From assembly GCA_964580075.1 (NCBI GenBank), contig CAZOJL010000017.1:1-31721 (forward strand): a DNA stretch of 31,721 nt, read 5' to 3'. Numbering within the stretch: the first letter of the stretch is position 1; each line of letters begins with the position of its first letter. This document shows positions 7,187 to 14,627 of the stretch, in pieces. A model generated the notes under the pieces. That model did not search any database. It had not been told where the DNA came from and saw only the letters and a list, made by a program, of their open reading frames with translations. The DNA is from VGWG01 sp964580075. GTDB lineage: Bacteria; Verrucomicrobiota; Kiritimatiellia; RFP12; JAAYNR01. A program made the position numbers and the translations under genes.

Positions 7187-7802
7187 TGTCGCGCGGCTCG
7201 CGCAGGCGGGGGAGCGTCGGTCCGGGGAACTGGTGTGCGCGCTCCTCGATCTGGGTGAAACCCATGGCTTGATCGAACCCGCTGGAGATATCCGGTATGA
7301 CCTGCGCGTCGAACAGATCGACCGTGAATTCCTCGTCAGAGGCGCGGTGAGCGTCGCGGTGGCGTGTGTCTGCAGCCGCTGTGCCGAACGGTTTGTGGCG
7401 CAGATTGAGGAACCCGCATTCGTCGCCTCATACCCGCTGGAAGAGACAACGGATTTCGTGGACTTGACCGCAGACCTGCGGGAAGCTATCATACTGCTCC
7501 TCCCCGGATACCCGGTCTGTCGGGAGGCGTGCTGCGGCTTGTGTCCGCAGTGCGGGACGAACCTGAATCAGACGGCGTGCCGATGCAAATCGGACGACGT
7601 GGACGGACGCTGGGGTGCGCTGGATGCGCTCGGCTTACGTCGGGGACGGGATGGGGGCGTGAAATCCGACAGGGGTGCCGCAGGTGGCGCGGGCAAACGC
7701 AACAATGTGATTCGATCGAAACGGAGTGTAATCAATGGCCGTACCAAAACGGAAAAAATCAAAAATGCGCATTCGTCAGCGCCGGGGACACTTCAAGGCT
7801 GA
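7158..7802 (+). CDS. DUF177 / YceD family protein, with unusual C-terminal extension
   Basis: 214 residues. The start is TTG 7158, chosen because AGGAGG (7147-7152) lies five bases upstream and the family's N-terminal pattern begins there; it lies within the last 29 bp of coaD. The YceD family lies immediately upstream of rpmF in most bacteria; in E. coli and plants it is linked to 23S rRNA accumulation. The zinc-ligand-like pairs CVCSRC (about residue 71) and CREACCGLCPQCGTNLNQ plus CRC are present. Family members usually end soon after a W..LD.L motif, here WGALDALGL near residue 158. This frame runs another 55 residues of Arg/Lys/Gly-rich sequence and overlaps rpmF by 68 bp in a different frame. 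A small frameshift near 7630-7660 or a real tail are both possible. Confidence 0.85.
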   Translation: MQTQARLTVDVARLAQAGERRSGELVCALLDLGETHGLIEPAGDIRYDLRVEQIDREFLVRGAVSVAVACVCSRCAERFVAQIEEPAFVASYPLEETTDFVDLTADLREAIILLLPGYPVCREACCGLCPQCGTNLNQTACRCKSDDVDGRWGALDALGLRRGRDGGVKSDRGAAGGAGKRNNVIRSKRSVINGRTKTEKIKNAHSSAPGTLQG

Positions 7803-7917
7803 AGTGATCGAGGTCGCGGACTGTCCGAATTGCAGTGCACCGCACCGCTCGCATCGCGTATGCCCGTCGTGCGGGTTCTACAATGGTCGTCAGGTGATGA
7901 CGATCAAAGTTGACTGA
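7735..7917 (+). CDS. rpmF: 50S ribosomal protein L32
   Basis: 60 residues: MAVPKRKKSKMRIRQRR at the N-terminus is the L32 signature (MAVPK.K.SK.R...RR). Two CxxC pairs (CPNC and CPSC) make the zinc-binding form. GGAG (7723-7726) precedes the ATG by eight bases. The order yceD-rpmF-plsX is conserved widely. The gene starts inside the extended yceD frame and ends two to five bases before plsX. Confidence 0.95.
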   Translation: MAVPKRKKSKMRIRQRRGHFKAEVIEVADCPNCSAPHRSHRVCPSCGFYNGRQVMTIKVD

Positions 7918-7922
7918 TCGTG

Positions 7923-8966
7923 ATGCGTATTGCGATCGATGCCATGGGTGGCGATCTCGCGCCTCGCGAAATCGTCCGCGGGGCTGTGCAAGCCGTCAAA
8001 GCCCTCAAGGACATTGACGCGGTCATTCTGGTGGGTGACGAGCACGCGATCCGGAGCGAGCTGCAGGCGTGTGGTGGCGTGGAGAGCGATCGTTTGCGCG
8101 TGGTTCACGCGTCCCAGGTGATCGGCATGGAGGATGCGCCCGCCACAGCGGTGCGGAAGAAAAAGGACTCATCCATCAATCGTTGCATCGGGATGGTCAA
8201 GGAGTGTGAGGCCGAGGCCGCCGTGTCCGCCGGAAACTCGGGGGCGGTGGCGGCGGCGGCGATGTTCTGCCTGGGCCGGATCACGGGCGTGGCCCGGCCC
8301 GCCATCGCGACGGTATTGCCGACGCGCGACCGGCCCCTGTTGCTGGTGGACGCCGGTGCGAATATGGACTGCGATCCCGCCTGGCTGGCACAATTCGCGA
8401 TCATGGGCAGCGTCTATTCTCAGGCCGTCATGAAGCAACCCAATCCCGTGGTGGGGTTGCTGAGCATCGGATCTGAGGATGGCAAGGGCAATGAGATGAC
8501 GAAACAGGCCTTCCGGCTGATCCAGCGCACCGGGGTCAACTTCCGCGGCAATGTCGAGGGCCACGATTTATTTCTGGGCAAGACCGACGTGGTGGTCTGC
8601 GACGGCTTTGTCGGCAATGTGGTGCTCAAGACCACCGAGAGTGTGGCCCATGCCATCGGCTTCTGGATGAAGAAGGAGTTTGTGCGGCATCCGATACGGA
8701 TGTTGGGCGCGTTGCTGCTGAAAGGGGCGCTCAGCACGCTCAAGCACCGGATGGATCCCGAGATTTACGGCGGCGCGCCCTTGCTGGGGGTGAACGGGTC
8801 AATCATCATTACGCACGGATCGTCGACGCAAAAGGCGATCTTTCACGCCATCCATGCGGGAGCGGCTGCTGCGCGCAGCGCCATTGCGGATGAGATCGCC
8901 TCCCGTATTGCCGCTATGCCGGTGCTGGACAGCCCGACCGAAGCAGGGCCCGCCGCAGGAACCTAG
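7923..8966 (+). CDS. plsX: Phosphate acyltransferase PlsX
   Basis: Converts acyl-ACP to acyl-phosphate for glycerophospholipid synthesis; peripheral membrane enzyme. 347 residues from ATG 7923 (a GTG at 7920 is an alternative). Signature features: MRIAIDAMGGDLAP at the N-terminus, SAGNSGAVAAAA, DAGANMDCDP, NVEGHDLF, VVCDGFVGNVVLKTTE, and GGAPLLGVNGSIIITHGSS near the C-terminus. There is no clear Shine-Dalgarno sequence, but the start lies five bases after the rpmF stop, so translational coupling is likely. The usual next genes (fabH, fabD, fabG) are missing; the neighbour is an unrelated convergent oxidoreductase, so the conserved cluster ends here. Confidence 0.95.
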   Translation: MRIAIDAMGGDLAPREIVRGAVQAVKALKDIDAVILVGDEHAIRSELQACGGVESDRLRVVHASQVIGMEDAPATAVRKKKDSSINRCIGMVKECEAEAAVSAGNSGAVAAAAMFCLGRITGVARPAIATVLPTRDRPLLLVDAGANMDCDPAWLAQFAIMGSVYSQAVMKQPNPVVGLLSIGSEDGKGNEMTKQAFRLIQRTGVNFRGNVEGHDLFLGKTDVVVCDGFVGNVVLKTTESVAHAIGFWMKKEFVRHPIRMLGALLLKGALSTLKHRMDPEIYGGAPLLGVNGSIIITHGSSTQKAIFHAIHAGAAAARSAIADEIASRIAAMPVLDSPTEAGPAAGT

Positions 8967-8977
8967 AACAGGCTATA

Positions 8978-8993
8978 GAGGCGCTTGCAAAAC
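8978..8993. repeat. Dispersed 16-mer GAGGCGCTTGCAAAAC, copy 1
   Basis: Identical to 10467-10482 and similar to 248-263. It lies between the convergent plsX and oxidoreductase genes, so it is not in a normal promoter position. The core GCGCTTGCAA is half of the palindrome seen in LacI-type operators. Confidence 0.6.
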
Positions 8994-9073
8994 CTCCCGT
9001 GTGCATAACCGATTGCGCCCTCAAGCCTTACAGCCTCACAGTCTTCTGCCTTTTTCAGGATGGTCGCGAGACG

Positions 9074-10264
9074 CTACGAGAACGAGCCGCGTTGCGGAGG
9101 TGGCCGGCTTGGTGCAGGCTCTCCCAGCGCCGTCCATTTCTCCGTGCTCTCCGGGTGGGTGTTGCGTAAGACGGCATCGAGGAAGGTCATGGCGCGGATT
9201 CCGTCGGCCGTGGTCGGACATGCGGGCAAGACAGGTTTTTTGCCGTTTGCGACACTGTCGGCGAATGCATCGTAATGCAGGGCCAGCGGAGCGATCAGCG
9301 GGTCCGCAGGATCACGCGGGAAGCGAAGTGCCGCGCGGACCTCGTTCGTCAGATCGGGCGATTTGGTTGAGAGGGTCTGCGCCGGTTCGTTGAGGGGCGT
9401 GACCCGAAGTTCGTCGGGATGGCTGAGCCGCCACTCAAGGCCGCCTTTATCGCCCCACACCATGATGCGAAGGGAGGCGTCTTGCCCGATGCAGACCTGG
9501 CTGGCCCAGATCGCGCCGTGCGCGCCCTTGTCGAAACGAAGAAGCACAGAGCCGTCGTCATCAAGAGGGCGGCCTGCGACGAACGTCCGCAGCTCTGCGC
9601 AAACCTCCGTAACGGACTGCCCGGAGACAAATTCGGCGAGATTGAAGCAATGGAGACCCAGATCGGCCATGCAGCAACTCGGCCCGCCACGACGGGGATC
9701 GGTCCGCCAGCCAGCCTGTTTGTTGCCCGCCGTCTCCAGCCGCGTGGCCAGCCACCCCTGCGGGAAAACGGTTACGACTTTGCGCAGCGTGCCGAGCGCG
9801 CCGGCTTGAACAAGCGCGCGGGCCTGGATGACCATGGGAAAAGCGATGTAGGGCAGGGCTAGACCGTAAGCCAGACCGTGATCGTTGCGCTTCCGCTCCA
9901 GGTTCAGAGCCTCGTCCATGTTGGTGGTCATCGGCGCGCAGGAGAAGACAGACATTTCCACATCGAAAGCGGCCATGGCGATCGGATAATGCATGTAGTT
10001 GGGCACGATGACGGTGACAAAGTCAAGCCGCTTGGAGGCGAGCATTCGCGAAACACGCCGGAACAGGTCACGATAGGTGCCGAACACGTGCTCGGTGGGG
10101 ACGTTCCACGCCGCACCGGTTTGAAAGGAGTGGTGGCGTGTGCTTCCGAATGCACCGCATACCCATTCGATCCTGCCGGTCAGGGCGATCGCCTTGCGAT
10201 GCCTTTCCCCGGTCGCGGAATCGAGTCCGCCGCCAATCATGCCTATCCGAAACGCGCGCGCCAT
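9074..10264 (-). CDS. Gfo/Idh/MocA-family oxidoreductase lacking the catalytic lysine
   Basis: 396 residues. The N-terminal Rossmann motif RIGMIGGGLDSATGERHR marks the subgroup with a GGG...G..HR pattern. NYMHYPIAMAA, then PMTTNMDEA, and in the C-terminal substrate domain QAGWRTDP, DLGLHCFNLAEFVSG (His of the family active site) follow in the usual order. Members normally oxidise or epimerise sugars, inositols or their derivatives with NAD(P). The motif that is normally E/D-K-P, whose Lys is catalytic, reads C109-A110-P111 here, while the PMTTN after it is intact. The protein may be inactive, or use another residue. It is alone on the minus strand, converging with plsX. AGAGA is a weak ribosome site ahead of ATG 10264. 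Confidence 0.88.
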   Translation of the reverse strand: MARAFRIGMIGGGLDSATGERHRKAIALTGRIEWVCGAFGSTRHHSFQTGAAWNVPTEHVFGTYRDLFRRVSRMLASKRLDFVTVIVPNYMHYPIAMAAFDVEMSVFSCAPMTTNMDEALNLERKRNDHGLAYGLALPYIAFPMVIQARALVQAGALGTLRKVVTVFPQGWLATRLETAGNKQAGWRTDPRRGGPSCCMADLGLHCFNLAEFVSGQSVTEVCAELRTFVAGRPLDDDGSVLLRFDKGAHGAIWASQVCIGQDASLRIMVWGDKGGLEWRLSHPDELRVTPLNEPAQTLSTKSPDLTNEVRAALRFPRDPADPLIAPLALHYDAFADSVANGKKPVLPACPTTADGIRAMTFLDAVLRNTHPESTEKWTALGEPAPSRPPPQRGSFS

Positions 10265-10293
10265 GGATGAATCTCTCTATGTGAGTCGTTCTA

Positions 10294-10322
10294 AATTAAA
10301 ACCTAAATACAAGTTAAAGCAA
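10294..10322 (-). promoter_or_regulatory. Weak promoter candidate for the oxidoreductase
   Basis: On the minus strand TTGCTT (10322-10317), a 17-bp spacer and TTAATT (10299-10294) lie 30 bp upstream of the ATG in a locally AT-rich patch. The -10 match is poor. Confidence 0.25.
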
Positions 10323-10358
10323 AATCCGTGCCTGAAACAGGATGCGGTCCCGCACAGC

Positions 10359-10442
10359 AGGGCAAACGCATCTTAATTGTACCGCAAAAGCCGCGAATGT
10401 GGGGCTTCACCTGGATGCCTCACCCGTGAATACACGGACGGC
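10359..10442 (+). ncRNA. 84-nt structured repeat, copy 1
   Basis: Begins AGGGCAAACGCATCTTA and ends ACGGACGGC. About 70 of 84 positions match the reverse strand of 24951-25033. Two hairpins are possible: AAGCCGC with GGGGCTT around GAATGT (10388-10407), and CCGTG with CACGG around AATA (10424-10437). In the other copy the third pair of the first stem changes from G-C to C-G, a compensatory change. This could be a structured RNA, a leader element or a palindromic repeat; I cannot tell which. It sits about 145 bp upstream of the CBM9-like gene. Confidence 0.5.
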
Positions 10443-10466
10443 ATGCCGGTGAAATCGCTAAATGAC

Positions 10467-10482
10467 GAGGCGCTTGCAAAAC
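10467..10482. repeat. Dispersed 16-mer GAGGCGCTTGCAAAAC, copy 2
   Basis: Exact match to 8978-8993. Here it lies about 40 bp upstream of the candidate promoter of the CBM9-like gene, a position that would suit an operator or activator site. No other copy is exact in the window. Confidence 0.6.
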
Positions 10483-10504
10483 CCTTGCACGTGTCTCAAA
10501 TGTG

Positions 10505-10533
10505 TTGGCACACGGAATGCTGCCTCGTACAAC
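10505..10533 (+). promoter_or_regulatory. Sigma-70-like promoter for the CBM9-like gene
   Basis: TTGGCA (10505-10510), a 17-bp spacer and TACAAC (10528-10533), about 50 bp ahead of the ATG at 10586. Five of six and four of six consensus positions match. Confidence 0.45.
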
Positions 10534-10585
10534 AGCCCCGGCGTGAGGTCGTCGGTTTGTTCAACTACGACGGAAGGAAGTGGTT

Positions 10586-11404
10586 ATGATGATTCCTGCG
10601 TTTCAAAGAAGCCTTTTTCGGACACGTTTATTCTCGGCGCTGATCTTCGGACTGTGCGCCGTAGGCTGTGTGATGATGACCGCCGCCGAGGAGCCGATGC
10701 CGGCGCAGGAGGCGACGATTCAGAAGGCGGCCGATCCGATTGTCATGGACGGCAAGCTTGACGAGCAGGCGTGGAAGGATGCGGCGCCCCTCCCAATCAA
10801 CGTGCTGCACAATCAGAAGGGGAAGACGCTGGAGAAACCTGCGGGTTTCGGGCGGATCACGTGCGATGACGAAAACATCTTCATCGCGTTCGAGGTGACC
10901 GACGACGACGTCTGTGCGTTGGGTGCCGGGCGTGACGATGTGGACCTGGCGCCGCCAAACGATCTGGTCGAGGTCTTTCTCGACGTCAACAACGACGACC
11001 ACCATTTCTTCGAGTTTCACGTCAACCCGCTGAACGGGTTCACCGACCTGTTCATTCTACGCCCGCCCAAAGACACTCCGCTTCATCAGCGGCTGCCGTC
11101 CTATAAAATCATGTTTATGCGGGAGTATAATCTGCCCGCCTTTGAGACGGCAGTGCAGGTTGCGGGGACGGTCAACGACTCCGAGCAGAAGGACGTCGGC
11201 TGGACGGCAGAAATCCGTCTGCCGTATGCCTCGCTTCTGCTGCCGAATGGGCAGAAGAAGCCGAAGGCGGGCGATGTGTGGCGGATCCAACTTGTGATTC
11301 AGAATGGCGGATCAGCCAACCGCTATGTGAACTGGTCCCCCTCCTATGACAACTGGTACCATCACAGTATTGCCACGTTTGGCCGCATCAAATTCGCCGA
11401 CTGA
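10586..11404 (+). CDS. Exported CBM9-like (family 9 carbohydrate-binding module) protein
   Basis: 272 residues. ATG 10586 is preferred because GGAAGGAAG (10572-10580) lies at good distance; a GTG at 10580 would sit in that site. The N-terminus has basic residues and a hydrophobic run ending ALIFGLCAVGC, so it is exported and may be a lipoprotein with the acceptor Cys in AVGC (the -3 Ala is not ideal). The mature part begins with the CBM9/DOMON-like pattern ADPIVMDGKLDEQAWKDA, continues with FGRITCDDENIFIAFEVTDDDV, DLVEVFLDVNNDDHHFFEF and the closing WTAEIRLPYASL and WRIQL. Such modules bind sugars or occur in extracytoplasmic proteins of unknown role. No catalytic domain is attached. It stands alone between the divergent oxidoreductase and fusA. 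Confidence 0.75.
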   Translation: MMIPAFQRSLFRTRLFSALIFGLCAVGCVMMTAAEEPMPAQEATIQKAADPIVMDGKLDEQAWKDAAPLPINVLHNQKGKTLEKPAGFGRITCDDENIFIAFEVTDDDVCALGAGRDDVDLAPPNDLVEVFLDVNNDDHHFFEFHVNPLNGFTDLFILRPPKDTPLHQRLPSYKIMFMREYNLPAFETAVQVAGTVNDSEQKDVGWTAEIRLPYASLLLPNGQKKPKAGDVWRIQLVIQNGGSANRYVNWSPSYDNWYHHSIATFGRIKFAD

Positions 11405-11406
11405 AG

Positions 11407-11444
11407 GTTACGTATCCGCATACTCGCGGATGCAGGGGCGTAAC
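11407..11444 (+). terminator. Two-tier hairpin after the CBM9-like gene
   Basis: GTTACG (11407-11412) pairs with CGTAAC (11439-11444), and inside it ATCCGC (11414-11419) pairs with GCGGAT (11426-11431). It begins three bases past the stop codon. There is no U-tract, so termination would be Rho-dependent or the hairpin is a 3' stabiliser. Confidence 0.4.
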
Positions 11445-11532
11445 GCGCCTGGGACCTTCAGACGTTCGGTGCCGTTCGCTGAATCCACTGGACCGATTTT
11501 GTGGGTAAAGCCCTTCGTGCCGGGCGCTGAAC

Positions 11533-11673
11533 AGCAATTCTGACTTTGAGCACATCCGACCAGTCGAAATCGAAATCGCGATCGGGTTCGGGGTCGAATT
11601 CCTTCCTTTCTCGTTGATTTCGGTCCCGATCCCGATTTGGATCCCGATAGCGGCTGCCGCTGTTAGAATTGCT
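11533..11673. repeat. Nested-palindrome element B
   Basis: The terminal inverted repeat AGCAATTCT (11533-11541) and AGAATTGCT (11665-11673) encloses six hexamers of type NTCGNN (11563-11598), an 18-nt pyrimidine-rich loop and a complementary arm (11617-11649). The terminal sequence is the one seen in element A, and AGCAATTCT, TTTGAGCACAT also matches the reverse strand of 26159-26135 closely. It fills the gap between the CBM9-like gene and the fusA promoter; GCTGAAAA phrases follow at 11678-11694. Confidence 0.7.
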
Positions 11674-11711
11674 GCCGCTGAAAAGCTAAAAATCAGGCTG
11701 AAAATCAGGCA

Positions 11712-11740
11712 TTGCAGCCTGTCGGCATATGCTCTATACT
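11712..11740 (+). promoter_or_regulatory. Sigma-70 promoter of fusA
   Basis: TTGCAG (11712-11717), a 17-bp spacer and TATACT (11735-11740); the leader would be about 22 nt. The best promoter match in the window, fitting a highly expressed gene. Confidence 0.7.
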
Positions 11741-11768
11741 AATCTGTCAATTTCTTCAAGGAGACACT

Positions 11769-13856
11769 ATGGCGCGCAGCACCCCATTGACGCACGTACG
11801 CAACATCGGCATCATGGCTCATATCGACGCCGGCAAAACCACATGCAGCGAACGCATCCTGTTTTATTCCGGCAAGAACTACAAGATGGGCGAAGTTCAT
11901 GACGGCGCCGCCACCATGGATTACATGGTGCAGGAGCAGGAGCGCGGTATCACGATCACGTCGGCCGCCACGGTCGTCAGTTGGCGCGACCATCAGATCA
12001 GCCTGATCGACACTCCTGGCCATGTTGATTTCACGGCCGAGGTCGAGCGGTCGTTGCGCGTGCTCGACGGCGCGGTCGCGCTGTTTTGCGCGGTGGGCGG
12101 CGTCCAGCCGCAAAGCGAACAGGTGTGGCGGCAGTCCGAGAAGTACGAAGTGCCCAAGCTCTGCTTCATCAATAAGATGGATCGTATCGGCGCCAATTAT
12201 TTTGAGGTGATCGATGAAATCCGCAGCGAACTGGGCGGCAACCCCGTGCCGATGGTCTATCCCGTGGGTCAGGGCGAGAATTTCGAGGGTGTCATTGATC
12301 TCCTGAACATGAAGCGTTGCGTCTTTGACGAGGCGTCGAGAGGAGTGAAGATCAGCTACGAAGAGATTCCCGAGAAGATGCTGGAGGAGTGTCGGAAGTG
12401 GCGCAAGAACATCGTCGAGAAAGCCGCCGAGCAGGATGATGTCCTGATGGAGAAATACTTTGCCGATGGCGATCTCTCCGATGCTGACATTATGGCCGGA
12501 TTGCGCAAGGGTACGATCTCCCGCGCGATCATGCCGGTCTATTGCGGAACGGCCTTCAAGAACAAGGGCGTTCAGTTGCTGTTGGATGCCGTGTGTGATT
12601 TTCTCCCCTCACCGTTGGATATCGGCGCCGTCCATGCCAACGATGATCAGACGAAGGTGCGCCAGCCCGACGACAAGGATCCGTTCTCCGCCCTCGCGTT
12701 CAAGGTGATGTCCGACAAGCACATGGGCCGAATCATCTTCATCCGCATTTATTCGGGTACGCTGCGCATCGGCGATACGATCCGAAACAGTTCGCAGGAC
12801 ATGGATGTGCGCGTCGGCCGTCTGCTGCGCATGCATGCCAACCGGCAGGAGGCGATCGATGAGGCGAACGCGGGCGAAATTGTCGCCGTGGTCGGCCTCG
12901 GCAAGACGCGCACCGGAGACACGCTGTGTGATCGCGCGCATCCGATCATTCTGGAGAACATCGAGTTCCCGGCACCGGTGATTTCGATCGCCATTCGACC
13001 CGGGACGCGGAACGACAACGACAAACTGGGCGTTTCGTTGCATACGCTGTCCGAGGAAGACCCGACCTTTTTTGTGAAGTACGACCGCGAGACCGGCGAA
13101 ACCGTGATATCGGGAATGGGCGAACTGCACCTCGAGATCATTGTTGACCGTCTGCGCCGTGAATTCAACGTGGCCTGCGAGGTCGGCCGCCCCGAGGTCG
13201 CCTTCCGCGAGACCATCACCCAGCATGTCGACGGCCAGTACAAACACGTCAAGCAGTCGGGCGGCCGCGGCCAGTATGCCCATGTCTGCCTCAAGCTCAT
13301 CCCGCAGCCCGCCGGCAAGGGATTTTCGTTTGTCAACGAGGTCAAGGGCGGCACGATCCCGTCCGAGTACATTCCCTCGGTGGAGAAGGGGGTCATCAAG
13401 GCCCTGGAGTCAGGCCCCTACGCGGGGTATCCCGTGGTCGATGTGCAGGTGGTCGTCTACGACGGCTCGTATCACGAGGTCGATTCGAACGAGTTCGCGT
13501 TCATCGAGGCCGCTCGCGTCTGCTTCCGCCAGGCTTTCATGAAGGGCTCTCCGGAACTGCTCGAACCGGTCATGGCGGTCGAGGTGACGGTGCCCGAAGA
13601 TTATATGGGCGCGGCCACGGGCTCGCTCTGCCAGCGTCGCGGACGTGTCGAAGGAATGGAAGACAAGGGGGGCTCGAAGCTGGTTAACGGCCTGGTGCCG
13701 CTCGGGGAGATGTTCGGCTATTCCAATTCGATCCGTACGCTCACGCAGGGACGCGGGTCGTTTGTGATGAGCTTCGAACGGTACGAGGCGGTGCCCTACG
13801 AGCTGACCGAGCAGATCATTGAGAAGCGCCGCAAGGAAAATAAGATCCGCGCTTAG
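11769..13856 (+). CDS. fusA: Elongation factor G
   Basis: Ribosomal translocase GTPase. 695 residues, standard length. ATG 11769 is fixed by AAGGAG (11758-11763); an upstream in-frame TTG at 11712 is the -35 box. The GTPase motifs are AHIDAGKTT (residues 17-25), the switch I region EQERGITITSAA, DTPGHVDFT, NKMDR, and a G5 loop at GTAFKNKG. Domains II to V follow: FIRIYSGTL, GELHLEIIVDRLRREF, SGGRGQYAHV and GSFVMSFERYEAVP. It is not in a str operon (no rpsL, rpsG or tuf nearby), so it may be a relocated or second copy. Its TAG stop overlaps the stop of the convergent GNAT gene by four bases, leaving no room for a terminator. Confidence 0.97.
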   Translation: MARSTPLTHVRNIGIMAHIDAGKTTCSERILFYSGKNYKMGEVHDGAATMDYMVQEQERGITITSAATVVSWRDHQISLIDTPGHVDFTAEVERSLRVLDGAVALFCAVGGVQPQSEQVWRQSEKYEVPKLCFINKMDRIGANYFEVIDEIRSELGGNPVPMVYPVGQGENFEGVIDLLNMKRCVFDEASRGVKISYEEIPEKMLEECRKWRKNIVEKAAEQDDVLMEKYFADGDLSDADIMAGLRKGTISRAIMPVYCGTAFKNKGVQLLLDAVCDFLPSPLDIGAVHANDDQTKVRQPDDKDPFSALAFKVMSDKHMGRIIFIRIYSGTLRIGDTIRNSSQDMDVRVGRLLRMHANRQEAIDEANAGEIVAVVGLGKTRTGDTLCDRAHPIILENIEFPAPVISIAIRPGTRNDNDKLGVSLHTLSEEDPTFFVKYDRETGETVISGMGELHLEIIVDRLRREFNVACEVGRPEVAFRETITQHVDGQYKHVKQSGGRGQYAHVCLKLIPQPAGKGFSFVNEVKGGTIPSEYIPSVEKGVIKALESGPYAGYPVVDVQVVVYDGSYHEVDSNEFAFIEAARVCFRQAFMKGSPELLEPVMAVEVTVPEDYMGAATGSLCQRRGRVEGMEDKGGSKLVNGLVPLGEMFGYSNSIRTLTQGRGSFVMSFERYEAVPYELTEQIIEKRRKENKIRA

Positions 13857-14626
13857 CCCTTGCGGTAATAGCCGCCCGTAGCGACCGTGCGGAAGCCGAA
13901 GCGGCGGTAGAACGCCTCCAGCGGCTTGTCCCGTTCGGTCAGCAGAAAGAAGTGTGCGGCGCCGCGCCGCGCCTCTTCCTCCAGAACCATCTGGATCAGC
14001 GCGCGGCCCAGACCGCGTCCGCGCGCCGCACGCCGGGTGCCGACATTGTAGAGCGCGGTGACACCGCCATGCGATACGGTTGAGATCAGCGCATTGGGAA
14101 CCCCCGCCTCATAAATCAGCCAATGGCGGGTTTCCATCCACCCCCCCGTGCCGGGGACGCCAGTGGGTATCGGCACGGCCACGTCGGAGTCTTCCACTCC
14201 ATCCCAGAACGCGTCGGCGTAGAGCCGGTTGAAGGTCTCGGCGTCGGCCGCCGTCATCGCCACGGCAATCGAGAGGCCCGTCGCACGGGGCGGCGCGAGG
14301 TCGGCGCCGTCGCGCACCATCCAGTAATCGGTACTGAAACGGCGCCACGGAGCGGGCAGCGACTGGGGGTCGCTGACCGTGTCGATGCCGGCGACATACC
14401 AGACCGGCCCGCGCCCGCGAGCGTGGAATTCATGCGCGATACGGGCCTCGTGCCGCAGCGCTAGGCCGGCGTCGAATACGGCAAACAGATTCCACGTGGG
14501 TTCGGACTCGCGGGCCGAGAAGATCCAGACCCCAGACCCGTCTTCCGCCCGCGCCGCTTCGTCAATGAACATGCCGCGCTGCGCCTCAATGTGGAACGCC
14601 AGCAAATCTCGATACGTTGTCTTCAT
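13853..14626 (-). CDS. GNAT-family N-acetyltransferase
   Basis: 257 residues from ATG 14626, one base after the stop of the upstream DUF2156 gene; a TTG at 14635 is a less likely alternative that would overlap it. The C-terminal third carries the acetyl-CoA binding motif VGTRRAARGRGLGRALIQMVL (R/Q-x-x-G-x-G/A pattern) and the closing LTERDKPLEAFYRRFGF typical of GNAT proteins. The N-terminal 130 residues look like a degenerate second GNAT-type domain. The substrate is unknown. It lacks its own ribosome site, so it is probably coupled to the upstream gene, which also belongs to the GNAT-fold superfamily. Confidence 0.8.
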   Translation of the reverse strand: MKTTYRDLLAFHIEAQRGMFIDEAARAEDGSGVWIFSARESEPTWNLFAVFDAGLALRHEARIAHEFHARGRGPVWYVAGIDTVSDPQSLPAPWRRFSTDYWMVRDGADLAPPRATGLSIAVAMTAADAETFNRLYADAFWDGVEDSDVAVPIPTGVPGTGGWMETRHWLIYEAGVPNALISTVSHGGVTALYNVGTRRAARGRGLGRALIQMVLEEEARRGAAHFFLLTERDKPLEAFYRRFGFRTVATGGYYRKG

Positions 14627-14627
14627 A

